From NCBI GenBank assembly GCA_938004115.1, contig CALKWS010000046.1, forward strand, positions 1-38,395: a DNA stretch of 38,395 nucleotides, in the 5' to 3' direction. Positions 22,760 through 31,932 of this stretch are shown in pieces (positions within the stretch are counted from its first letter, which is position 1; each line of letters begins with the position of its first letter). The DNA is from an uncultured Ruaniaceae bacterium (GTDB taxonomy: Bacteria; Actinomycetota; Actinomycetes; Actinomycetales; Beutenbergiaceae). A model generated the notes under the pieces. The model worked only from the letters and a program-made list of their open reading frames with translations, was not told the DNA's origin and searched no databases. The position numbers were made by a program, and so were the translations under genes.

Positions 22760-24160
22760 ATGAGCACACCACAAGACACCGGTCCGCACAGCGACGAGAA
22801 CCCCGGTGACGCGGCACTGCGCCGCCGGATCGCCGGCCTCATGCCCAGGGCGATCGAGGACCTGGCAGAACTCGTGACCTTCCGTTCGGTGGCCGACCCG
22901 GCCGTGGAGGACCCCGAGCAGTGCACCGCAGCCGCTCGGTGGGTCCGCGATGCGCTCACCGCCGAGGGCCTGCGCGCCGACCTCATGCCCACCCCGGACG
23001 GCTCCGAGGCGGTCATCGCCCACTACGACGGCCCGCCGGACGCACCACGGGTGCTGCTCTACGCCCACTACGACGTCCAGCCCGCCGACCCCGCCGAATG
23101 GGCCAGCGATCCATGGACCCTCACCGAACGGGACGGCCGGTACTACGCCCGCGGCGCGGCCGACTGCAAGGGCTCGGTGGTGGCGCACCTGACCGCTCTG
23201 CGGGCGCTGCGCACCGACGGGCAGTACCCGGTGTCCCTCACCGTGGTGGTGGAGGGCTCGGAGGAACAGGGCACCGGTGGTCTGGAACAACTCGTGGCCA
23301 CCCGCCCGGAACTGTTCGCCGCCGACGTTATCCTCATCCAGGACACCGGCAACGCCGCGGTCGGCGTGCCCACGCTGACCGTGGCCCTGCGCGGAGTGGT
23401 CGACGCCACGGTGACGGTCACCTCCCTGCGCACGTCGCTGCACTCCGGCGCCTTCGGCGGCGCCGCCCCGGACGCGCTCGCCGCGCTGATCTCGATCCTG
23501 GCCAGCCTGCGCGACGAGCGGGGCGACACGGTCATCGACGGTCTGCCGGCGGATGGGACGTGGCCGGGTGCGCCCTACCCGAGGGACCAGTTCGCCGCCG
23601 ACGCCGGCGTGCTCCCGGGGGTGGACGTGCTCGGCTCCGGTTCGGTGGCCGACCAGATCTGGGCCCGACCCGCCGCGACCGTCCTGGGGATCGACGCACC
23701 CCCGGTGGAGGGAGCGGTGGCGGCGATCCAGCCCCGGGCCGCAGCCCGGGTGAACCTGCGCATCCCGCCCTCGATCGGGGTGGAGGAGGCCGAGGCGGCG
23801 CTCGCGGAACATCTGCGGTCCCACGCACCGTGGGGTGTGCAGGTCGAGGTGGAGATCACCGGGCGGGGCCGGCCGTTCGCCGCCCGCACCGACACGGTCG
23901 CCTTCGAGGAACTCAGCCGGGCGCTCGCGCAGTCGTTCGGCCGGCCGACCGTCACCACCGGTCAGGGCGGGGCGATCCCGTTGACCGCTGCGCTCGCCGA
24001 CGCCCACCCGGAGGCCTCCATCGTGATGCTCGGCCTGGCCGAGCCGGAATCACGGATGCACGCCCCGGATGAGTCGGTCCACCCCGGCGAGATCGAGCAC
24101 ATCGCACTCGGGACGGCGCTGTTCATGCGCCGGCTCGGCGCCGCGGCCGGGAGCCGCTGA
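22760..24160 (+). CDS. M20 family dipeptidase
   Basis: A 466-residue zinc metallopeptidase of the CNDP/dipeptidase branch of M20. Metal and catalytic residues are His103 and Asp105 in LLYAHYDVQP, Asp135 in RGAADCKG, the Glu168-Glu169 pair in EGSEEQGTGG, and the late His in MHAPDESVHPGEIEH. The dimerisation lid domain lies between (LRGVVDATVTVTSLRTSLHSGAFGG). The ATG at 22760 lacks a clear ribosome site; CAGGAT lies six bases upstream of it, so a leaderless transcript is possible. It most likely hydrolyses dipeptides in the cytoplasm. It stands between a response regulator and its probable kinase without obvious functional link. Confidence 0.9.
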   Translation: MSTPQDTGPHSDENPGDAALRRRIAGLMPRAIEDLAELVTFRSVADPAVEDPEQCTAAARWVRDALTAEGLRADLMPTPDGSEAVIAHYDGPPDAPRVLLYAHYDVQPADPAEWASDPWTLTERDGRYYARGAADCKGSVVAHLTALRALRTDGQYPVSLTVVVEGSEEQGTGGLEQLVATRPELFAADVILIQDTGNAAVGVPTLTVALRGVVDATVTVTSLRTSLHSGAFGGAAPDALAALISILASLRDERGDTVIDGLPADGTWPGAPYPRDQFAADAGVLPGVDVLGSGSVADQIWARPAATVLGIDAPPVEGAVAAIQPRAAARVNLRIPPSIGVEEAEAALAEHLRSHAPWGVQVEVEITGRGRPFAARTDTVAFEELSRALAQSFGRPTVTTGQGGAIPLTAALADAHPEASIVMLGLAEPESRMHAPDESVHPGEIEHIALGTALFMRRLGAAAGSR

Positions 24161-24178
24161 CCCGGCTGCCTGCCCGGG
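24161..24178. terminator. Short hairpin between convergent genes
   Basis: CCCGG and CCGGG pair across an 8-base loop in the 23-bp gap between the peptidase and kinase stops. A modest stem. Confidence 0.3.
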
Positions 24179-24183
24179 CACCG

Positions 24184-25809
24184 CTAGCCCAGCCGCGCGG
24201 TCCAGGTCAGGTGCGCCCCGCCGTCGTCCCCGGTGGCCCAGGTGAACGTCCCGCCGTGGCGGCGGGCCCGCTGGGCCAGGTTCGCCAGACCCGAGGACCG
24301 CGGCGGGTCCGCGGGCAGGCCCACGCCGTCGTCCACGATGTCCACCTGGATCGCCTCGGCACCCAGCCCGACCCGCACGTGCAGCAGGGTGGCGCGGGCG
24401 TGACGAGCGGCGTTGGCCAACCCCTCGCGCACCACGGCCACCAGGTCGTCGGCCAGGTCCTCGTCGACCCGGGCATCCAGCTCGTCGGAGTGCAGCGGGG
24501 TGCCCGGTGGAATGCGCTGCAACACCAGGGACGGTGCGAACCCCAGGCCGGTGCGGGACAAGGAGACCTCCCGCTCCAGCCGGTCCACCACCCCGGCGCG
24601 CTCATCGGGTGAGCGTAATGCGTGCACGATCGACCGGATCTGGCGCACCGACTCATCCACCCCGGCCAGCGCCTCGTCCAGCACCGCGCGAAGACGCTCC
24701 TCCCGGGCCGGGATCTGCTCGCGAGCCTGCGTCAGTTGCAGACCGGAGGCGAACAACTGCTGGATCGCCAGATCGTGCAGGTCCCGGGAGATCCGCTCGC
24801 GTTCATCCAGCACCGAGGCACGGTCCTGGGCGTCACGGGCCTCGGCCAGCTGCAGCGCCAGCGCCGCCTGCCGGGCGAAGGACTCGGCGATCTGCAGGTC
24901 CGCGTCGGTGAACTCCGGTGCACGCTTGCGGCGCAGCAGGATGATCACCCCCATCACCGTCTGCCCGGCGCCCAGCGGGGCGTACAACGAGGGGCCGTAC
25001 CGGCCGAACTGCGGGACCCGGACGTTCCGGGCGCGCGCGAAGGAGTCCACGATCATGCCCGCACCGGACCGGATCACCTGCAGCGCCCGGCCGTCGGGGG
25101 GCATCACCGTGCCGAGCAGGTCCCCGTGGGAGTCGCCGTCGACGATCTCGATCACCCACTCGTTGCCCACGCCGGGCAGCACCAGTACCGCGGTGTCCGC
25201 GACCGCGATCTGCCGGGCGCGCTGGGCGATGACCGTCAACGCCTCCTCCACATCGGTGCCCTGCAACATCGCGGTGGTGATCTCCTGGCCGGCCATCACC
25301 CACTGTTCCCGGGACCGGACCGCCTGGTACAACCGGGCGTTCTGCACGGCGATCGAGGCCGCGGCCGCCAGCACCTGCACCTGGGCGGCGTCGTCGTGAT
25401 CGAACCCGCCCGGCTTCTCCGCCAGGTAGATCCGCCCGAACACGTCCTCACCGATACGCAGGGACACCCCCAGGAAGGTGTGCATCGGCGGGTGCTCCGG
25501 CGGGAAGCCGAGGAACGCCTCGTGCTGGGTCAGGTCCTCCAGGATCAGTGCACCCTCCGCCGGGATCTCGCCCAGCACCCCGTAGCCGTGCGGGGGATCG
25601 TTGGAGTCGGTGAAGTCCTGGGGCATGCCGGTGTAGAGGAACCGCTCGTTCACACCTGCGGCGCCCAGCACCCCGATCGCCGCGTAGCGCGCCCCGGTCA
25701 GCTCCGCCGCCGTCTCCACCAACGTCTGCAGCACCTCGTCCAGGTCCAGGTGGGAGGTCAGGGCCAGCACGGCTCGCAGCGTCGGTTCCATCACCCGCGT
25801 CGGTTCCAT
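24184..25809 (-). CDS. GAF-domain sensor histidine kinase, DevS/DosT-like
   Basis: A 541-residue cytosolic kinase. Two GAF domains (about 12-165 and 185-325) are followed by the HisKA_3 helix ERERISRDLHDLAIQQLFASGLQL (phospho-His345) and an ATPase domain with VVREGLANAARHA, VDDGVGLP and SGLANLAQRARRHGG. GAF1 contains GFPPEHPPMHTFLGV with His106, aligning with the haem-ligand His149 of mycobacterial DosS by my recollection, and a Tyr in IYLAEK like DosS Tyr171. The acidic distal residues of DosS are not obvious. The ATG at 25809 has no good ribosome site and sits seven bases past TACGTT, so it may be leaderless; a second ATG (25791) lies in a 12-bp direct repeat. Likely partner: the regulator at 22055. 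Confidence 0.88.
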   Translation of the reverse strand: MEPTRVMEPTLRAVLALTSHLDLDEVLQTLVETAAELTGARYAAIGVLGAAGVNERFLYTGMPQDFTDSNDPPHGYGVLGEIPAEGALILEDLTQHEAFLGFPPEHPPMHTFLGVSLRIGEDVFGRIYLAEKPGGFDHDDAAQVQVLAAAASIAVQNARLYQAVRSREQWVMAGQEITTAMLQGTDVEEALTVIAQRARQIAVADTAVLVLPGVGNEWVIEIVDGDSHGDLLGTVMPPDGRALQVIRSGAGMIVDSFARARNVRVPQFGRYGPSLYAPLGAGQTVMGVIILLRRKRAPEFTDADLQIAESFARQAALALQLAEARDAQDRASVLDERERISRDLHDLAIQQLFASGLQLTQAREQIPAREERLRAVLDEALAGVDESVRQIRSIVHALRSPDERAGVVDRLEREVSLSRTGLGFAPSLVLQRIPPGTPLHSDELDARVDEDLADDLVAVVREGLANAARHARATLLHVRVGLGAEAIQVDIVDDGVGLPADPPRSSGLANLAQRARRHGGTFTWATGDDGGAHLTWTARLG

Positions 25810-26212
25810 GGCCCACAACGTACGCGCAAAACACGCCGGGGGAGAGTAGGGAATCACCGGGAAGCGGGTCACCTGGGCAGTGGCATCGACCCCGGGGCGG
25901 GGGTTCTGTGCGATACTCACCTTGGTGCTGCGGTGCGGACCCATACCCTCCGCAGGACCCGACGACATCGGCATAGGTAGTTTGGGGTTCGACCTCCACG
26001 CGCCGCCCACGTGGCCCGGCGCAGGATGCGGACCGACCACCCGGCACCGGCCCACATGGCGCGGATGATGACGTCGCGAGTGCCCCCCGCGAGTGATCGC
26101 GAAAGGCCCCGAAACAGACAGACTTTTCCAGAACCGGTGCCGGCCCCGGCCGGGACCACGAATAGCCTACTTGCACCAAATATGGGTGGTGCGAGGGGCC
26201 GGAGCACACCTC
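25810..26212. other. Gene-free gap upstream of the RNase E/G gene
   Basis: About 400 bases between the divergent kinase and RNase genes. It holds the promoters of both and probably a long rne leader, as is usual for RNase E, which regulates its own mRNA. A short GC-rich stem (CCGGCC/GGCCGG) lies near 26141-26156. I find no convincing gene or well-formed promoter pair. Confidence 0.4.
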
Positions 26213-29200
26213 GTGAGTGACCAACCCACCAACGACGCCACAACAGAATCCACGCCCGCCGCAACGGGTCGGCGCAGACCGCGGCGGGCGACCAGACCGG
26301 TGATGACACCGGCACAGCGCGAAGCAGCCGAGCAGCAGGCCGCCCAGGAGCAAACAGACCGGGAGCAGGCCGCCGAGGACCAGCGCCAGCAGGAGCGGGC
26401 CGAGCAGGACCAGCGCCAGCAGGAGCCGGCCGAGCAGGCTGCCCCCGAGGAACGCACCGCCGAGCCGGCCGCCACGGTGCCGCCCGCGCAGGTGGGCGCC
26501 GGAGAGCAGGCGCAGGACGACGTCGAGGAGCCTGCGGAGGCGGTCGAGGACTCAGACGACACCGAGGACTCAGGCGCCGAGGACGCCGGTGACGCGAACC
26601 CCGACGAGGGCCGGCAGTCCGCCGACCCGGCCGGACCGGCCCTCGACGTCTTCGCCGCGCTGGGCATCGACCCGCAGGAGACCCAGGAGGCGGAGAGCAC
26701 CAGCACGCCGGCGGTCATCGATCTGGACATCCCCGAACGTGACCGCAAGGACCCCCAGGGCCGCGGCACGCAGACCAGGTCCCGCGACCAGGACGAGGCA
26801 CCGGCGCAGGACGAGGAGCCCGAGGAGCCCAAGCGAGGAAGGTCCCGCTCCCGGAGGGCCCGTCCCGCGTCCGACGCGGCGTCGCCCGACCGGACGCCGC
26901 CGTCCGAGGAGTCCGCGGCGCAGGAGCGGGCCGGCGACGACGACAACGAGCAGGACGAGGACGCCGAGAGTCCGCGGCTGCCCGCGACCGCTCTGCTGTT
27001 CCAGGCCCCGGACCCGACCCGGGCTCGCCGGCCCCGCCGGGCGGCTGCACCGGCCGGTCCGCCGGTCGGCGGCAACGGCCCGGACGGGAGTGCCGAGGAC
27101 TCCGCGACGGAGGGGTCCTCCGCCGATCGTGACGAGTCGGATGCCACCGCCGGGACCACCGCCGACTCGGCCAGCGACGACGCCGGGCGCATGCCGGACG
27201 CCGACACCGGCTCCGATGACGGAAGCGAGGGCGCCGAGGACGAGGACGGCCAGGGATCGAAGCGCCGCCGCCGTCGTCGCGGTGGGCGGGGACGGCGCCG
27301 CGGGGGCGGTAAGCGCAACGGCCAGGGGGAGGAGTCCGCATCGGAGGGCGCCGGGAAGTCCGAGAGCGGTCGAGGGACCGATGACCAGGCGAGCGAGTCC
27401 GACGGCGAGTCCGCGGCGGCGAAGAAGTCCTCCGGCGACGGCGACAGCGCCGACAACGGCGACAACGGCGATAACGGTTCCAACGGCGGCGGGTCCTCCC
27501 GGCGGCGTCGGCGCCGGCGCGGTTCGCGCGGCTCGGACGACAGCAGCCGGGACGAGGTCACCGCGCTGAAGGGCTCCACCCGCCTGGAGGCCAAGCGGCA
27601 ACGCCGCCGGGACGGACGCGATTCCCAGCGGCGGCGCGCCATCATCACCGAGGCCGAGTTCCTCGCCCGGCGCGAGTCGGTCAAACGGGACATGGTGGTG
27701 CGCGAGCGCAACGGCCGCACCCAGGTCGCGGTGCTGGAGGACGAGATCCTCGTGGAGCACTACGTGGCCCGCAAATCCCAGACCTCGATGGTGGGCAACG
27801 TGCACCTGGGCCGGGTGCAGAACGTGCTGCCGTCGATGGAGGCCGCGTTCATCGACATCGGCAAGGGCCGCAACGCCGTGCTGTACGCCGGCGAGGTGAA
27901 CTGGGACGCCGCCGGGCTGGAGGGCCAGCCGCGCCGGATCGAACAGGCACTGGCTCCCGGTGACACCGTCCTGGTTCAGGTGACCAAGGACCCGATGGGC
28001 CACAAGGGTGCCCGGCTGACCTCCCAGATCACCCTCGCCGGGCGCTACCTGGTGCTGGTGCCCTCCGGGGCGATGACCGGCATCTCCCGGAAGTTGCCGG
28101 ACACCGAACGCAACCGGCTGAAGAAGTTGCTCAAGGACATCGTCCCCGACGGCCAGGGCGTGATCGTACGCACCGCGGCCGAGGGAGCCACCGAGGAGGA
28201 GCTGCGCCGGGACGTGGAGCGGCTCACCCGGCAGTGGGCGGACATCCAGAAGAAGGCCAACCGCAAGTCGGTCAGCGCCCCCACCCTGTTGAAGGGCGAG
28301 CCGGAACTGGCCGTGCGCGTGGTGCGCGATGTGTTCAACGAGGACTTCAGTTCGCTGACCATCTCCGGCGAGGAGGCCTGGAAGACGATCTCCGAGTACG
28401 TCGAGGCGGTCGCCCCGGACCTGCGTGATCGGGTGTACCACTGGACGGAGAAGAAGGACCTGTTCAGCGAACTGCGGATCGATGAACAGATCGCCAAGGC
28501 CCTGGACCGCAAGGTCTGGCTGCCCTCCGGCGGCTCGCTGGTGATCGACCGCACCGAGGCGATGACGGTGGTGGACGTCAACACCGGGAAATTCACCGGC
28601 ACCGGAGGCACGCTGGAGGAGACGGTCACCCGCAACAACCTCGAGGCCGCCGAGGAGATCGTGCGCCAACTGCGGTTGCGCGATATCGGCGGGATCATCG
28701 TGATCGACTTCATCGACATGGTGCTGGAGGCCAACCGGGACCTGGTGCTGCGCCGCCTGGTGGAGTGCCTGGGCCGCGACCGCACCCGTCACCAGGTGGC
28801 CGAGGTGACGTCGCTCGGCCTGGTCCAGATGACGCGTAAACGCATCGGGCAGGGGCTGCTGGAAGCATTCAGCGAGAACTGCGAGCACTGCAACGGCCGC
28901 GGCTACCTGGTGCACACCGAACCGCTGGAGAGCGATGACCGCGGCAAGCGCGGCGGTAAGTCGAAGGGCGGTGGGCGCACCGAACCGGAGCAGGACGAGG
29001 CGCAACGGGCCCAGGTGCGGGCCGCGCTGGCGAACATCGCCGCGGCGGCGGCCAATGCCCATGCCGAACAGGACGCCAAGGACGCCCGCAGCGCCCAGTC
29101 CGGGCCGGAGTCCTCCGATGCGCAGACAGATCCGGACGGCGGCGCCGACAAGCCCGCAGCGACCTCCGGCGGCGCTGAGCGACAGGAGGAGAAGGCCGAC

Positions 29201-29602
29201 GGCGAGACGCAGGCGGCCGACGGCGAGGCACAGGCGGCCGACGGCGAGCCCCAAGCCGGCGACGGCACGCCGCCAGCCGGCAGCACGGGTGAGTCGACCC
29301 CGGAGCAGGACCGGCAGGGTCCCGAGACCGCATCCGAGCCTGCTGACCAGACCGGTGACCACGGCCCGGCCTCCGACCGAGACCAGGACCCGGGTGAACC
29401 GGCTCCAGCGCCCGAGGCGACGCCCGCGGCTGCGTCCGCCGCACAGCCCGATGGCGATGGTTCGCGGCCCGATGGCGATGGTTCGCGGGCCGATGGCGAA
29501 GGGTCGCAGCCCGATAGCGACGACTCCCAGGCGGACGGCGAGGAGTCACAGGCCGAGCCCGAGGCGGGCGAAACCGCGCAGGTCGGCACCGGGCAGGGGT
29601 GA
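26213..29602 (+). CDS. rne: Ribonuclease E/G family protein
   Basis: A 1129-residue endoribonuclease of mRNA decay and rRNA processing. A long acidic, low-complexity N-terminal arm (about residues 1-450) precedes the catalytic core, which begins at REEMVVRE-like MVVRERNGRTQVAVLED. Next are the S1 domain (GNVHLGRVQNVLPSMEAAFIDIGKGRNAVLY), the catalytic acids in VVDVNTGKFTG and IIVIDFIDM, and the zinc-link CEHCNGRGYL. A second acidic arm ends the protein. Both arms carry repeats: a 30-bp pair at 26378-26437, RG-rich patches (GGRGRRRGGGK, SRRRRRRRGSRG) and a heptapeptide array near the C-terminus. GTG 26213 follows GGAG by eight bases. The arm-core-arm design matches actinobacterial RNase E, where arms scaffold partners and RNA. 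Confidence 0.93.
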   Translation: MSDQPTNDATTESTPAATGRRRPRRATRPVMTPAQREAAEQQAAQEQTDREQAAEDQRQQERAEQDQRQQEPAEQAAPEERTAEPAATVPPAQVGAGEQAQDDVEEPAEAVEDSDDTEDSGAEDAGDANPDEGRQSADPAGPALDVFAALGIDPQETQEAESTSTPAVIDLDIPERDRKDPQGRGTQTRSRDQDEAPAQDEEPEEPKRGRSRSRRARPASDAASPDRTPPSEESAAQERAGDDDNEQDEDAESPRLPATALLFQAPDPTRARRPRRAAAPAGPPVGGNGPDGSAEDSATEGSSADRDESDATAGTTADSASDDAGRMPDADTGSDDGSEGAEDEDGQGSKRRRRRRGGRGRRRGGGKRNGQGEESASEGAGKSESGRGTDDQASESDGESAAAKKSSGDGDSADNGDNGDNGSNGGGSSRRRRRRRGSRGSDDSSRDEVTALKGSTRLEAKRQRRRDGRDSQRRRAIITEAEFLARRESVKRDMVVRERNGRTQVAVLEDEILVEHYVARKSQTSMVGNVHLGRVQNVLPSMEAAFIDIGKGRNAVLYAGEVNWDAAGLEGQPRRIEQALAPGDTVLVQVTKDPMGHKGARLTSQITLAGRYLVLVPSGAMTGISRKLPDTERNRLKKLLKDIVPDGQGVIVRTAAEGATEEELRRDVERLTRQWADIQKKANRKSVSAPTLLKGEPELAVRVVRDVFNEDFSSLTISGEEAWKTISEYVEAVAPDLRDRVYHWTEKKDLFSELRIDEQIAKALDRKVWLPSGGSLVIDRTEAMTVVDVNTGKFTGTGGTLEETVTRNNLEAAEEIVRQLRLRDIGGIIVIDFIDMVLEANRDLVLRRLVECLGRDRTRHQVAEVTSLGLVQMTRKRIGQGLLEAFSENCEHCNGRGYLVHTEPLESDDRGKRGGKSKGGGRTEPEQDEAQRAQVRAALANIAAAAANAHAEQDAKDARSAQSGPESSDAQTDPDGGADKPAATSGGAERQEEKADGETQAADGEAQAADGEPQAGDGTPPAGSTGESTPEQDRQGPETASEPADQTGDHGPASDRDQDPGEPAPAPEATPAAASAAQPDGDGSRPDGDGSRADGEGSQPDSDDSQADGEESQAEPEAGETAQVGTGQG
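26378..26437 (+). repeat. 30-bp tandem repeat within rne
   Basis: Two adjacent copies (26378-26407 and 26408-26437, one clear difference) encode DQRQQERAEQ and DQRQQEPAEQ, a Gln/Glu/Arg-rich helical stretch in the N-terminal arm. Confidence 0.8.
29447..29551 (+). repeat. 21-bp tandem repeats in the rne 3' end
   Basis: Five units of 21 bp encode heptapeptides near PDGDGSR, then RADGEGSQ-like, decaying toward the C-terminus. The first two units (29447-29467 and 29468-29488) are identical. The repeats preserve the frame and enlarge the acidic C-terminal arm. Confidence 0.8.
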
Positions 29603-29635
29603 GCCGGGCCGGCGCGGCGGCGCCGCCGAACCGGC
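29603..29635. terminator. Bidirectional terminator after rne
   Basis: GCCGG (29603) pairs with CCGGC (29631-29635), enclosing the perfect palindrome CGGCGGCGCCGCCG (29615-29628). It fills the gap between the convergent rne and membrane-protein genes. Confidence 0.55.
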
Positions 29636-31746
29636 TATGCGCCGCCGCGCCACCACCGGCGAATCGCCCACCGCAGGAGCACCGGACCCCCGGCGAGCGT
29701 GGCCACGGCCAGGAGGAAGCCGACCTGCGCTGACCCCGGAGCGGCCACGGTGAGCACGAACATGCCCACCGCCCAGCACGTCAGCCAGATCATGGCGCGG
29801 GTGCGCGGACCGCGAGAGCGGCGCAACCGTTCGCTGCCGCGCCCGGTGAACGGGTCGTCCTCGAAGGATCCCGGCTCGGCGTGCAGATCGACCAGGGACA
29901 GACCCGCGGCCCCGGCGAAGGCCGCCAGGCCGCTCAGGTCACCACCCGGGGCCCACTCGGCAGCCGGTAGCACCACCCGCCAGCGTCCCGCACGGTCGGC
30001 GAACGCGAAGCCCCAGGTGGTGTCCTTGTGATGAAGGCGCACCAGGGCGACCGCCCCCAGGTCCTCATCGGAACTGCCGGCGATCCACACCTCGTGCCCG
30101 GAGGCCCCGCGAACCCCGATGTTCGCCCCGTCGAACCGGAGTTCGGCGCGCTGGGCGAACTGCTTGCTCGCGTGCTCCGACGCGCCGGGGTGGTAGACCG
30201 CCACCATCGTGCGCCAGTCCCGGTCCACCAGCCAGTGTCCGACCCACCACACCCAGGGCTCGGCTGCGGCCAGCAGGGCCAGGCCGACCACGATCCAGGT
30301 GAACCAGCCGGACTGGTCGGACAGCGCCAGATCCGCAGCGCCCCAGGCGACGGCGATCGGAGCCAACCGCTGCAGCCACGGCTGCAGCGGTGAGGCCGGT
30401 CCCACCTCGAACTGCCGCTTGGTGCGCCGGCCGATGGCGTGCTTGCGAGTGGCCGCCAGGCCCCGGCGCGGGAGCAGGTGCGGCGCCGGGCGGAGCATCC
30501 GCACTGCCGGGAGGGGGTCCGCCGGAACGGGTGTACGCCTGCCACCAGCGGGCTCGTCGTCAGCCGGCCCGCCGGTGGGTCGATCCTCCCGACGGCCTGC
30601 AGCGGGACTGGCGTCGTCGCTCGATGCGCCTTTGCGCAGTCGCGCAGGCCACCACTGCGGCCTCGTCGTCGCCGGTGCGGGGAGACTGAGCGGTGGAGGG
30701 TGGGCCACGCCGCGGCGGATCGGAACGTCGAGGACGGCGGCACCGGCGACGATGCCGCTCGCCTCCAAGGCCCAGACCACGTTCGCGTGCTGGCTCAGTT
30801 CGGTCACCTCCGCGCCGGTGAGCGCCGGTTGCCGCACCAGGAGATCGGGTTGGGCGAGCCAGTCGGCCACGGCGACCGCGCCCATGGAGTACCCAGACTG
30901 CGTGCAGAAGTGCACGGCACCCAGGTCATCGAACCGCGGCACCGGCGCGTATCGTTCGGCCGGATCCGCCAGGTACTCGGTGGTGGTCGGGCGAGGCGGT
31001 GCCACATGCATCAGATAGGCGATCGGCTCCGGCACCCCGATCACCTCGTGGCCGTCGGCCGTGGTCACCTCCACCCGGCCCCGGGTGAACAGCAGCCGGG
31101 CGAACCGGGCCCATCTGGTCTGCGGCACCGCGCGCGGGGAGGGGCGCAACTCGATCCGCCCGGCCGCCGAGGGCAGTGCCGGCATCGCGGGGCGCTCGAA
31201 GTCCCAGACCGCGGCACTGAACATCGCGGTCAGGTGCCGGGCCCGCTGGGCGCCGTGGGCGGCGCGCCCGGCCAGGTACAACGCCTGCATGAGCCCGGTC
31301 CGGCGTGCGCTGGACATACTCATCGCGTGGACCGTGCCGGCCAGATCGGCCAGCACCTCGGCGTACGCCGGGGCGAAGCCGAACACCGGCTCCTCGGCAT
31401 GACGTCGGGGCACCGGCACCCTGGCGACCGGTGCGCCCGGCTCCACCCACTCCTGGCCGAGGGGCGGCTTCGCCCGGATCGAGCCGAACTCCGCGCCGTC
31501 GAAGGTCCAGTGCCGCAGATTGCCCTCGAACTGCTCCAACTGACGATCCAGGCGCTCGAACTGCGCCCGCACCTCGTGCTGGGCCGCCGGGAGGAACTCG
31601 ATCAGCTCGATGATCGCCAGCCGGGCCGCCGTCACCTGCGTGCGGGAGAACTCGAACGGTGCGTCCTGGGCCAACAACAACTGGGTCGCGGTACGCGGGT
31701 AGTGTGCCGGTAACAGCGGCTCCGGAACGCCTCGGCTCTCAGTCAT
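29635..31746 (-). CDS. Large membrane-anchored protein, unknown
   Basis: A 703-residue protein I cannot place in a family. The first 350 residues are soluble and largely helical (ARLAIIELIEFLPAAQHEVRAQFERLDRQLEQFEGNLRHW). A Pro/Arg-rich linker (about 355-430) follows, and then a basic stretch RRGLAATRKHAIGRRTKRQFEV. Two hydrophobic hairpins near the C-terminus look like membrane segments (WFTWIVVGLALLAAAEPWVWWVG and AMIWLTCWAVGMFVLTVAAPGSAQVGFLLAVATLAGG), with a domain of about 150 residues between them containing WRTMVAVYHPGASEHASKQFAQRAELRFDGANIGVRG. No catalytic motif is evident. The ATG at 31746 is the only good start. It is convergent with rne and divergent from rplU. Confidence 0.75.
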   Translation of the reverse strand: MTESRGVPEPLLPAHYPRTATQLLLAQDAPFEFSRTQVTAARLAIIELIEFLPAAQHEVRAQFERLDRQLEQFEGNLRHWTFDGAEFGSIRAKPPLGQEWVEPGAPVARVPVPRRHAEEPVFGFAPAYAEVLADLAGTVHAMSMSSARRTGLMQALYLAGRAAHGAQRARHLTAMFSAAVWDFERPAMPALPSAAGRIELRPSPRAVPQTRWARFARLLFTRGRVEVTTADGHEVIGVPEPIAYLMHVAPPRPTTTEYLADPAERYAPVPRFDDLGAVHFCTQSGYSMGAVAVADWLAQPDLLVRQPALTGAEVTELSQHANVVWALEASGIVAGAAVLDVPIRRGVAHPPPLSLPAPATTRPQWWPARLRKGASSDDASPAAGRREDRPTGGPADDEPAGGRRTPVPADPLPAVRMLRPAPHLLPRRGLAATRKHAIGRRTKRQFEVGPASPLQPWLQRLAPIAVAWGAADLALSDQSGWFTWIVVGLALLAAAEPWVWWVGHWLVDRDWRTMVAVYHPGASEHASKQFAQRAELRFDGANIGVRGASGHEVWIAGSSDEDLGAVALVRLHHKDTTWGFAFADRAGRWRVVLPAAEWAPGGDLSGLAAFAGAAGLSLVDLHAEPGSFEDDPFTGRGSERLRRSRGPRTRAMIWLTCWAVGMFVLTVAAPGSAQVGFLLAVATLAGGPVLLRWAIRRWWRGGA

Positions 31747-31797
31747 CGCCGGCCCAGCGTATCGGCGGCGGAGAGGTCCAGATCACAAGGGGTGAGT

Positions 31798-31827
31798 TTG
31801 CTCCGTGAGGGGACACTCGCGTAACCT
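31798..31827 (+). promoter_or_regulatory. Putative rplU-rpmA promoter
   Basis: TTGCTC, 18-base spacer, TAACCT. The predicted start near 31834 leaves a leader of about 125 bases before rplU. Confidence 0.6.
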
Positions 31828-31834
31828 TAAGCGT

Positions 31835-31932
31835 CGGCGCTACGTGCGCCGTCTCCCCTCCTGCGCGGGCGTGACCAGGTCTGGTTCCGCGGGCACCGTG
31901 ATCCGGTGCCTCGCTGCGGGGAGGAGCCGCAG
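31835..31932 (+). promoter_or_regulatory. Structured leader of rplU
   Basis: Three perfect stems occur in line: CGGCGC/GCGCCG (31835-31851), GGCACC/GGTGCC (31892-31910) and CTGCGG/CCGCAG (31914-31932). The last displays GGAGGAG, a perfect-looking ribosome-binding sequence, in its 7-base loop, although the start codon is 28 bases further on. CTCCCC (31853-31858) can pair with GGGGAG (31918-31923), giving an alternative fold. This resembles an autogenous ribosomal-protein leader; no published family is matched from memory. Confidence 0.5.

Noticed and set aside
21722..24007. Open frame of about 760 codons antisense to the LacI, response regulator and peptidase genes
   Set aside because: It spans three well-supported genes on the other strand and has no recognisable domain; a composition artefact.
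26570..29362. Open frame of about 930 codons antisense to rne
   Set aside because: It mirrors the GC-biased third positions of a certain gene; its translation is low-complexity Gly/Val/His/Leu without motifs or ribosome site.
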